Below, in pieces: positions 7,401 to 13,400 of a stretch of 13,400 nucleotides of DNA (position 1 is the first letter of the stretch; each line of letters opens with the position of its first letter). A model generated the notes under the pieces. That model had not been told where the DNA came from. It worked only from the letters and a program-made list of their open reading frames with translations, and ran no database searches. This DNA is from G039029935 sp039029935 (GTDB taxonomy: Bacteria > Chloroflexota > Anaerolineae > Caldilineales > Caldilineaceae): positions 1 through 13,400 of the forward strand of contig JBCCFC010000227.1 in NCBI GenBank assembly GCA_039029935.1, in the 5' to 3' direction. A program made the position numbers and the translations under genes.

Positions 7401-10400
7401 GCGAATCAGGCTGACATTCACGTTGATACCGTGTCTGAGTATATGGGGAGCCTAACGGGTTCGCTCTATACGTTATCGGTGGGTGGGTTGGCGACAAACG
7501 GCGTGATGACTGTCACCATCCCTGTCACACTTAATGCGACAGGTCTTGTACATGGCATGACACTGGTCAACATGGCTTCTGTCACCAGCACAGAAGTCCC
7601 GACGCGCACGACTGCTTCTGTAACAAATACAGTCGCTCAACCCCTGATAAGCATCAGCAATATCAGTGTGAATGAAGATGCTGGCACAGCGACCCTCATC
7701 GTTGCACTTGCGGAGAGTGGCGTAGCGGACGCTGGTGTGACCTATACAACCGTGGATCAGACGGCGACGGCTGGTACAGATTATATTGCACGAAGCGAGA
7801 CATTGACGATAGCGGCGGGGTCGCTCTCAGCGACAGTTGTCATCGCGATTCAGGATGACGCGCTACAGGAATCCACAGAAACATTGGTTGTGGAACTAAG
7901 CAACCCAGTCAATGCGAGACTGGCCGATACGCTTGTCGACCGACAAGGGCAAGTGAGCATCCTAGATAATGAGACAATCCCTATGGTCTCAATTCAAGAT
8001 GCATCCGCATCGGAAAATAATGGCACCATAGATTTTCTGGTCACACTCTCAGAAGCCAGTGGGCAAGCTGTCCATGTCTCCTATCAAACCGAAGGTGCAA
8101 CCGCTTCTGGAAATGGGTACTATGTGCCTCAAAATACGACGCTGACAATTGCCTCCGGCCAGACAAGCGGGGTCATAGCGATTCCAATTGTAGACCAGCC
8201 GGAACTGTTACAAGGGGAGCGCTTCTTCTATCTAAATTTGACGGGAGCCACAAACGCTACGATTGTGGATGCGCAGGCCAAAGGCACAATTATTGATTTG
8301 ACAACACCGACGCCGACCAATACGCCAACCGAGACGCAGACCAGTACACCGAGCAGTACACCAACCCAGACACCGACATCATCCGTGACACCTACACCCA
8401 CGTCTACGTCTACAGGCACGATGCCTACGCCAACCGCGACCCCAACGCTGCCCCCCATTCAGCCTTCAACTACAACCGCAACACCTGTCAATATACCAGT
8501 CAACACACCTGTATCTATCGCCACCCCAGTGCCTCTTGCCCAAGTGGAGGCGACAAGCACGGCAACGCCTGAACCCACCGTTGAACTTGCGGTTGACCTC
8601 CTCTTTATTACACAATTATTGGAGATTACCGAAGCACGCGCAGAAACTGCCGACAGTATATCTGATATGCCACCGGAACAGACGACCTATCAAGTGCTGT
8701 TGGCGAGCGAGCCTGCGGCCTCGGTGACTGTGTTGCTGACAACTGATGAGCAGCTACAGGCATCGCCCACAGCACTTGTCTTTGATGCGACCAACTGGCA
8801 AACGCCACAGAGCGTCACCATCACAGCGGTGGACGATGACCTGATGGAAGGAAGTCACACAGGCACGGTGGTTCACACGGTGATGAGCACGGATAGCGGC
8901 TTTACCCAGCTAAATCCAACCTCCTTGGCCGTCAATATCTTGGATGATGAATTGTTAGAGATTTGTCCCGGCAATGTGTCGTGGGTGACAGCCTGTGCGC
9001 GAGACCTGACCAGTGGTGGCAGCAACAACGGTGAGAGTATTCGTGCGGCGGCGCGGACGGAAACTGTGACCGGGTTTACCGTGAAACAACACCTCAATCA
9101 AACAGACCAAACGCGCTGGTACAAATTTAGTGTCGAGCCTGAAAGCAAGCTGATTATCGAACTGCGTGATCTGACAACCAACTATGACATCACACTTTAC
9201 AAAGATATCTGGGAAACCCACCAATCATTACAGGATATCGAAGACAGCGAAGACTTGGCCTTGCTCGGGGCAGAATTTGCGCCTGATGCGTTCTCACCCG
9301 ATGCCTTTAGCCCTGATGCGTTCTCACCCGATGCCTTTAGCCCCGATGCCTTTTCGCCCGATGCCTTTAGCCCTGACGCCTTTTCGCCCGATGCCTTTAG
9401 CCCTGATGCCTTCTCACCCGATGCCTTTAGCCCTGACGCTTTCTCACCCGACGCCTTTAGCCCTGACGCCTTCTCGCCCGATGCCTTTAGCCCTGATGCC
9501 TTCTCACCCGATGCCTTTAGCCCCGATGCCTTCTCGCCCGATGCCTTTTCGCCAGACGCTTTCTCGCCCGATGCCTTTAGCCCTGACGCCTTCTCACCCG
9601 ATGCGTTCTCTAGCGCACAGACACGCAGTTTGCTTGCTGTCTCGGCCTTTAATGGAACCGCGAGCGAGCGTATTGTTGTCAACACGTGGGACAATGCGGG
9701 CGACTACTATGTGCGGGTGCGGGGTCGCAATGGGGCGCAACTCAGCGAAAGTTTTTATACATTAGAGGTGACGCATATTGCCGGGTTGTGTAGCGGTGTT
9801 TCTACGCTTTTGCCGGAGACAAATACAGCGGTACAAGCAGGTGCATTTAAGACATTGGTACTGGTAGATTATAGCCGTCTGACGGGTTCGCCAGATGAAC
9901 TTGCGGCCATGCAGACAGCCTTACAGGAATTTGTCCAACGCCCCGAAGTGATGGGCGTTGTGGTTGATGTCAGCCAGGATGCGCGTGTGGCAGCGGCCAA
10001 TGCACAGGCGGATGCCGCACCACTCTGTCCCTTTGCCAAAAACCTTGTGGCCTATGCCATCAAGGATATTGTCACCGCCTATCGTGCGCACCATGACATC
10101 GGCTATGTGGTGTTGTTGGGCAACGATGAGGTCATTCCCTTCTTCCGCCATCCAGACCAAGCCGGGCTTGCCAATGAACGTAACTATATTCCACCCGTCT
10201 TTGACAACACGGCTTCGCAAGCCAGCCTCAAACGCGGGTATGTGTTGAGCCAAGACAACTATGGGGCGGCGCAGGAGATTTCTATCCACGATGATGACTT
10301 CCCTATCTTTGATTTGCCCGTTGGTCGTTTGGTCGAAACACCTGACGAGATCAGGCTGATGTTGGATGCCTATTTGCTCACTGAGAATGGCGTTGTGGCG

Positions 10401-13172
10401 GCTCCGCAATCGGCCATGGTCACAGGCTATGACTTTCTGGAAGATGTGGCACTGTCTGTCAAAGATGAACTCGAAGCGGGGATTGGGGTGGCAGCAGATG
10501 CGCTGATTGTCAGCCGTGACCTACCACCCACCCATCCCGATGCCTGGACAGGACCGCAGGTGGAGGACATGCTCAACGCGCGTCGCCATGACATCATCTT
10601 CTTGGCAGGGCATTTTAGTGCGGGCAGTGCGTTGGCCGCCGATTACAGCACCCGTCTACTGGCGTCATCCGTGGCCGAGTCCGAGATTGACCTGCTCAAC
10701 GCGCTGGTCTACAGTGCGGGCTGTCACTCTGGCTATAACATCGTCAATGCCCATGCCGTGCCGGGCATCAGTGCTGACCCCGATTGGGCACAGGCGTTTG
10801 CCCGCAAACAGGCAACCTTTATCGGTGGCACGGGCTATCAATATGGCGATACCGACTTTATCGAATATAGCGAACGGCTCTATCTTGAATTTACCAAGCA
10901 TCTGCGCTACACAGAAAACGGAGCGGGTGAACCTGTGGCGATTGGTGATGCGCTGGTTGCGGCCAAACAACAGTATCTTGCTGACATTGCACAGATGCGA
11001 CCGCTACACGAAAAGTCATTGTTGGAGGCTACCATCTTTGGCCTACCCATGCTCAAGATTGACCTGCCAACTGGACGCATTGTACCAGAGAGCGAGACCT
11101 CGCTTGTTGCTGATTCACCAACCAGCAGAAGCGGCAATGCAGCGGCACTTGTCCCGTTGACGCATGGTCCTGGGGCGGTGCTGGGGACACAGATTGCCGA
11201 TGTGTCGGTTGCCCCCGAAACAACACAAGAAACGATTGTCTTACATGACCCGGCCTCGAATGCGACCGCCGATGCGGTTTATCTAACAGGGAAGAATGGC
11301 GTGGTCAGCCATCTGGCCGAACCTGTGATGCCATTTGCGCGTTATAATGTCGGTTTAGGTGGCAGCAGCGAGAACAGTCGCTCATCCAGTGGCTCGCTGA
11401 TGTTGCGTGGTGTTGGGTTGCGCAGTGCAATGTATACAGACATCAACGATGTGTTTATGCTCACGGGGGCAACCGCCACCGAGATTCGCGGTGTTCACTC
11501 GATTTTCACCTCCGATGTCTTCTATCCCATGCTGCCTTGGCGTATCAACCATTTTAACGCGGTTATGAGCGGGGCATCTCAAACGCGGCTGTCTGTCTTG
11601 CCAGCACAGTATCGTTCAAATACGGTGACAGATCAGGCTACCGACCGAAGTATTGGCACATTGCGGCAATGGAATCAGTTGGGTTTCCGTCTCTACTACA
11701 GTGACAACGTCCAACAATATATCAACCCCAACACGGGTGAAGCCATCACGCCGGCGCTGGCAGACCCGCCCACAATTGCCCATGTGCTGGCAGAATCTGT
11801 CCAAGATGGAGAAGGCGGTGCAAATAGCACAACGCAGGTTGCATTCTCTGCCCGTGTTGTTGGGCATCCAGCCGCAGGTATCCAAGAGGTGTGGGTGACA
11901 TATACTTCGGCTGGGCAGGACAGCTATCATGGACAGTGGCAGTCGCTCGATTTGACCCAAAGCCAACAGGATTCCACACAGTGGACGGGTGTCCTGACAT
12001 TGCCAGCGGAGGTGAATCCAGAGGCGATTCGGTATATCGTGCAAGCTGCCAACGGTGTCGGTTTGGTGACAGTTAACACCAACTGGGGCGCGTATCATCA
12101 GCCCAATGTGGACCCCAGTGTCATTATCCAACCGGATATTATTCAAGGAGCCAGCCAAGCAGCCCCACATGCGACAACGCTGACGCTGCTCTCTGATGCT
12201 GGAAACGGATCGCTGTCGGGTGCATTTGGCGAAACGGTAACAATTCAAGCGCAGCTTACCACGCTTGACCCAGAGGCGCAGAATTCCGGCTTTTCGGGTG
12301 CGATTACGATGGGCAGTGATGCAGGGCAGACAATCGCGGATCAATCTGTGACGCTGTACTTTGGCGAGCAGCGCGTTCATGCCAACACGGATCAACACGG
12401 GGTTGCCACCTTTGAGTTCCCGCTCCTGAGTTCGCCAGGGACGGATGAACTGCAAGTTGTCTTTGATGGTGGTGTCCTCAACGCTGGTGTCCCTGATGCT
12501 GGTGTCCCTGATGCTGGTGTCCCTGATGCTGGTGTCCCTGACGCTGGTGTCCCTGACGCTGGTGTCCCTGACGCTGGTGTCCTTGGCAGTGAACAGACGA
12601 TACTCTTGGAACCAACGTCCCATGAATCTGTCTTTGTGACGCACCCACGCCAGACACAGCTCTCGCTCTCAACCGTACTGGAGATGGTCCAGTTTGATGA
12701 GATACTGATCGGTTTATCCGAAGCAACACCACTCAGCGAGATACTAGGAAATGTAGGCGATTTTGTGGTGACATTGACTGATCGCAATGGTAGTGCGTTA
12801 AATCAACAGACAGTCTTCTTTGTGATTACACCCGTAGAAAACACGAGGGCCGATAGTCATGCCTTCCATGTTCCGGTCATCACCGACTTTGCAGGGCGGG
12901 CGACGTTGCCGCTTGACTATCTGCTCTATAACTTGGCACTGCGTGGTCTGCTGGCGGCTGGTGACTATCAAATCGACGCCTTCTTTAGCAGCCGTCTTAC
13001 CTTGACGGATGAATCTGGCAATACGTTGGTGATGGATTTGCGCGATGACCGCTATACCGAGGCAACGGCGAGTGGTGTGTTGCGGCTGTTGCAGACACCG
13101 ACGGCGTTGGATGAGGTGGTGGAGCCGGGGCAGCAGGGAAATCGTCTGTATTTGCCGATTGTGAGTCGGTAG
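4497..13172 (+). CDS. Giant secreted multidomain protein with gingipain-like (C25) cysteine peptidase domain
   Basis: A 2891-residue exported protein. Layout: signal peptide (core ~29-43, likely cut after VSA at 49); seven propeller-like repeats each with an F(V/A)xxW-type strand (about 79, 130, 185, 241, 296, 351, 401); three DUF11 + Calx-beta supermodules (428-673, 674-918, 919-1160); a fourth Calx-beta (1162-1268); Thr/Pro linker (~1270-1361); Calx-like domain (1362-1482); PPC domain (about 1539-1760) split by 22 PDAFS units (1596-1705); C25-like peptidase domain (about 1785-2191) with GHF (His2039) and AGC (Cys2076), 37 residues apart, near the spacing in gingipains; beta-rich region; Ig-like domains (about 2557-2660 and 2715-2855) with a DAGVP array (2657-2696); tail LYLPIVSR. 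Inferred role: cell-surface or released protease/adhesin. Substrate unknown, activity unproven. No sorting signal such as LPXTG, PEP-CTERM or a T9SS domain was seen. Monocistronic; the stop lies in repeat array 3. Confidence 0.9.
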   Translation: MHLPNVIHNMQPRLCLHTGFSQKITKWQLVAIFFLVPLLILLASAKVSAVEIIDAEFLVNTNLGSVQKTPDVAKNATGDFVVVWEHADEAIRFQRYNHYGATQGSEETIFSAGGNLVSDPAMAMDANGNFAIVWTYDSGDTDIYLQLFATTTVTISDLIMPADYVGAASVADQLADVAVNDNGNMVVAWQKDTGSNAQIVAQRYTYSTAGILETGALIELDDIVGQEETTPAVALDASGNFAITYKATLPSADHAILTKRYQSSGTLQPTNGTITHTLTNSSGAIPDVAMSDSGDFVVVWNDTLPVSGDSDIYAQRYDSDGNQSGSEITINITNTVDDVSPRIDMQSTGGFVVAWEVDTSDEIHVQAYDASNNATTGRFQANTNVHTVNDPAVAIDESGDFVAVWGGKRSGVDSGGGIFASFYASPRFSLSKSMTPVAATINGGSVVTYTLQASNSGALTTTDVVIKDTTIVSAFSDSGLTLAGEITVSPASAGIVGSASTLPTVTHAITLGPNESVQISFPVTVGTFFVDESNITNTASGSGTNGASASTSQTFVVSITQPTISLSHTAITVTEANATVTLDISLSKLYAADITLDYATSDTTTTASSDYIPSSGTATIPSGSLSTAIVVTITDDIELESTETLRLVLTKTAASHGHLTETSSLIHIVDEDYLTLSVDKTVEPVGPVGAGDRLTYAVRVTNSGNISAFNLTISDTLPTGVNTAISSLITQSNMTPATSASSLSLHNGQLTYFAVAVAPDEQITLTIPVTVNTSGLTDGMNLINRVSVTSTQHLTPVTALVTNTVQLPTITIDSVSVDESSEQVSLTITLSETSAANVSVGYTTVNKTAVAGHDYDARSGTAVIPSGSLSTTVAITITNDISVEAAETFTVSLSNANNGMLSSVISETRGLVTIHDNDYVTFSMTKAVMPTGGIRPGTRFTYTLWVTNTGNAPASNIVLSDTLPSPITANQADIHVDTVSEYMGSLTGSLYTLSVGGLATNGVMTVTIPVTLNATGLVHGMTLVNMASVTSTEVPTRTTASVTNTVAQPLISISNISVNEDAGTATLIVALAESGVADAGVTYTTVDQTATAGTDYIARSETLTIAAGSLSATVVIAIQDDALQESTETLVVELSNPVNARLADTLVDRQGQVSILDNETIPMVSIQDASASENNGTIDFLVTLSEASGQAVHVSYQTEGATASGNGYYVPQNTTLTIASGQTSGVIAIPIVDQPELLQGERFFYLNLTGATNATIVDAQAKGTIIDLTTPTPTNTPTETQTSTPSSTPTQTPTSSVTPTPTSTSTGTMPTPTATPTLPPIQPSTTTATPVNIPVNTPVSIATPVPLAQVEATSTATPEPTVELAVDLLFITQLLEITEARAETADSISDMPPEQTTYQVLLASEPAASVTVLLTTDEQLQASPTALVFDATNWQTPQSVTITAVDDDLMEGSHTGTVVHTVMSTDSGFTQLNPTSLAVNILDDELLEICPGNVSWVTACARDLTSGGSNNGESIRAAARTETVTGFTVKQHLNQTDQTRWYKFSVEPESKLIIELRDLTTNYDITLYKDIWETHQSLQDIEDSEDLALLGAEFAPDAFSPDAFSPDAFSPDAFSPDAFSPDAFSPDAFSPDAFSPDAFSPDAFSPDAFSPDAFSPDAFSPDAFSPDAFSPDAFSPDAFSPDAFSPDAFSPDAFSPDAFSPDAFSSAQTRSLLAVSAFNGTASERIVVNTWDNAGDYYVRVRGRNGAQLSESFYTLEVTHIAGLCSGVSTLLPETNTAVQAGAFKTLVLVDYSRLTGSPDELAAMQTALQEFVQRPEVMGVVVDVSQDARVAAANAQADAAPLCPFAKNLVAYAIKDIVTAYRAHHDIGYVVLLGNDEVIPFFRHPDQAGLANERNYIPPVFDNTASQASLKRGYVLSQDNYGAAQEISIHDDDFPIFDLPVGRLVETPDEIRLMLDAYLLTENGVVAAPQSAMVTGYDFLEDVALSVKDELEAGIGVAADALIVSRDLPPTHPDAWTGPQVEDMLNARRHDIIFLAGHFSAGSALAADYSTRLLASSVAESEIDLLNALVYSAGCHSGYNIVNAHAVPGISADPDWAQAFARKQATFIGGTGYQYGDTDFIEYSERLYLEFTKHLRYTENGAGEPVAIGDALVAAKQQYLADIAQMRPLHEKSLLEATIFGLPMLKIDLPTGRIVPESETSLVADSPTSRSGNAAALVPLTHGPGAVLGTQIADVSVAPETTQETIVLHDPASNATADAVYLTGKNGVVSHLAEPVMPFARYNVGLGGSSENSRSSSGSLMLRGVGLRSAMYTDINDVFMLTGATATEIRGVHSIFTSDVFYPMLPWRINHFNAVMSGASQTRLSVLPAQYRSNTVTDQATDRSIGTLRQWNQLGFRLYYSDNVQQYINPNTGEAITPALADPPTIAHVLAESVQDGEGGANSTTQVAFSARVVGHPAAGIQEVWVTYTSAGQDSYHGQWQSLDLTQSQQDSTQWTGVLTLPAEVNPEAIRYIVQAANGVGLVTVNTNWGAYHQPNVDPSVIIQPDIIQGASQAAPHATTLTLLSDAGNGSLSGAFGETVTIQAQLTTLDPEAQNSGFSGAITMGSDAGQTIADQSVTLYFGEQRVHANTDQHGVATFEFPLLSSPGTDELQVVFDGGVLNAGVPDAGVPDAGVPDAGVPDAGVPDAGVPDAGVLGSEQTILLEPTSHESVFVTHPRQTQLSLSTVLEMVQFDEILIGLSEATPLSEILGNVGDFVVTLTDRNGSALNQQTVFFVITPVENTRADSHAFHVPVITDFAGRATLPLDYLLYNLALRGLLAAGDYQIDAFFSSRLTLTDESGNTLVMDLRDDRYTEATASGVLRLLQTPTALDEVVEPGQQGNRLYLPIVSR
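5778..7977 (+). repeat. Three DUF11-Calx-beta supermodules
   Basis: Three tandem blocks of about 245, 245 and 242 residues, each a DUF11-type domain (opening like FSLSKSMTP, LTLSVDKTVEP, VTFSMTKAVMP) followed by a Calx-beta domain containing a (I/V)xxGSLS(T/A)xVxxxIxxD strand and an ExxETxxxxL(S/T) strand. Blocks two and three are more alike than either is to the first. At DNA level the identity is local, for instance a shared GGGTCGCTCTCA, so the duplications are old. Calx-beta domains often bind calcium; DUF11 domains are common stalk modules of surface proteins. Confidence 0.8.
8303..8580 (+). other. Thr/Pro-rich low-complexity linker
   Basis: About 93 residues dominated by Thr, Pro and Ser (TPTPTNTPTETQ and similar), separating the adhesive stalk from the protease half. 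It is an extended, probably exposed and possibly O-glycosylated spacer of a kind frequent in Chloroflexota secreted proteins. The DNA is ACACCGACG-like but not an exact tandem array. Confidence 0.8.
9282..9611 (+). repeat. 22 tandem PDAFS pentapeptide repeats (15-bp units)
   Basis: Exactly 330 bp: 22 in-frame copies of Pro-Asp-Ala-Phe-Ser with no amino-acid change. The DNA is not uniform. Serine is TCN in copies 1, 3, 5 up to 17 and AGC in copies 2, 4, 6 up to 16; copies 18 and 19 are TCG, 20 is AGC, 21-22 are TCN. TTT always precedes AGC, and CCT usually follows it. The real duplication unit is therefore 30 bp (two pentapeptides). The array interrupts the PPC domain between its N-terminal strands and the AGDYYVRV...YTLEV strands. 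It does not fit the ADLxx pentapeptide-repeat helix (Asp rather than a small residue at i-2). Confidence 0.97.
9850..11070 (+). other. Gingipain-like C25 peptidase domain
   Basis: About 407 residues within the giant protein. Seen: the opening strand KTLVLVDYSRL, YVVLLGNDEVIPFF, DFPIFDLPVGRLVETPDEI (the first subdomain of C25 proteins often has such a D-P-V-G-R turn), HDIIFLAGHFSAG with the presumed catalytic His2039, ALVYSAGCHSGYN with the presumed nucleophile Cys2076, and FIGGTGYQYGD after it. The order and His-Cys spacing fit the caspase/gingipain fold. Both residues are intact, so an active enzyme is plausible. The specificity pocket cannot be read by eye. Confidence 0.8.
12465..12584 (+). 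repeat. DAGVP pentapeptide array (8 units, 15 bp)
   Basis: Units in order: DGGVL, NAGVP, five DAGVP, DAGVL. The DNA units are nearly identical (GAYGCTGGTGTCCCT): the first three DAGVP copies use GAT, the next three copies GAC. Low divergence suggests recent expansion. It lies at the end of the first Ig-like domain (after DELQVVF). It shares a Pro-Asp-Ala core with the PDAFS array 2.9 kb upstream. Confidence 0.95.
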
Positions 13173-13400
13173 GTCGGTATTCGGTATTCGGTATTAGGTG
13201 ATCGGTATTCGGTGATCGGTATTCGGTGATCGGTATTCGGTGATCAGTATTCGGTGATCGGTGTTCGGTATTCGATGGGTTAGTCTATTCACACTGACCT
13301 ACCGACCCACCGACCCACCGACCCACCGACCCACCGACCTACCGACCTACCGACCCACCGACCCACCGACCCACCGACCCACCGACCCACCGACCCACCG
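13164..13400. repeat. Palindromic satellite array 3 after the giant gene
   Basis: The left arm (to about 13281) is GGT-rich with heptamers TCGGTAT and TCGGTGA alternating as a 14-bp unit. After a short centre (TAGTCTATTCACAC) the sense flips to ACC-rich octamers CCGACCCA/CCGACCTA, which run off the window end. The TAG stop codon of the giant gene lies inside the first units (GTCGGTAGGTCGG). It shares TCGGTAGGTCGGTATT with the start of array 1. No gene is seen in these 237 bases. Confidence 0.92.

Noticed and set aside
9282..9611. PDAFS array as a classical pentapeptide-repeat (ADLxx) solenoid
   Set aside because: With Phe as the central residue, position i-2 is Asp and i+2 is Pro, whereas the solenoid needs a small residue at i-2. 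The fit is poor.
9197..9694. Long antisense open frame (GEKASGLKAS-type repeats) opposite the PDAFS array
   Set aside because: The 15-bp period keeps several frames open automatically. The frame has no start signal, and its repeats are the complement of the PDAFS codons. It is a shadow of the giant gene, as is the +1-frame MPLAL-type open frame at 9184-9765.
11616..12787. Antisense open frames with RDTSV or GTPAS repeats opposite the DAGVP array
   Set aside because: The same effect: the complement of the 15-bp array stays open. No ribosome binding site, no recognisable domain, fully inside the giant gene.

Overview
The window looks like a piece of a Chloroflexota genome (Anaerolineae/Caldilineae-like). 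This is inferred from style, not from a marker gene: a huge secreted protein with a Thr/Pro-rich 'TPTPTNTPT' linker, DUF11 and Calx-beta modules, a C-terminus ending in LYLPIVSR, and spacers packed with 7/8-bp satellite repeats. No tRNA, rRNA, CRISPR array, insertion sequence or phage gene was seen.

Left half (1-4180, minus strand): a methionine biosynthesis unit reading metY > metX > metW. MetY (O-acetylhomoserine sulfhydrylase) and MetX (homoserine O-acyltransferase) make homocysteine. MetW, which starts one base after the metX stop, is the usual methyltransferase-like partner of MetX. Upstream of metY is a complete control leader: a TTGACA-17-TATATT promoter, a clear SAM-I (S-box) riboswitch (4012-4110), a U7 intrinsic terminator (3868-3896), and a compact three-way-junction palindrome (3799-3857) just before the metY start. 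The 3' strand of riboswitch helix P1, plus the G run after it, can pair over 9 bp with the 5' arm and loop of the terminator. This gives a classical SAM-OFF attenuator despite a spacer of about 115 nt.

Middle (4180-4496): the rest of the divergent spacer, with a nested inverted repeat and a weak candidate promoter for the rightward gene.

Right half (4497-13172, plus strand): one gene for a 2891-residue secreted protein. In order it has a signal peptide, seven propeller-type repeats, three DUF11 + Calx-beta supermodules of about 245 residues, one more Calx-beta, a Thr/Pro linker, a Calx-like domain and a PPC domain split by 22 exact PDAFS pentapeptides. A gingipain-like (C25) cysteine peptidase domain with a visible His/Cys pair follows, then Ig-like domains with a second pentapeptide array (DAGVP), and a C-terminal LYLPIVSR tail.

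Spacers: three arrays (1-164, about 2311-2442, 13164-13400) share one design, a GGT-rich left arm and an ACC-rich right arm, so each can fold on itself. In each visible case the array begins exactly at a stop codon. The spacer arrays have periods of 7 or 8 bp, while the repeats inside genes have periods of 12 or 15 bp, which keep the reading frame.
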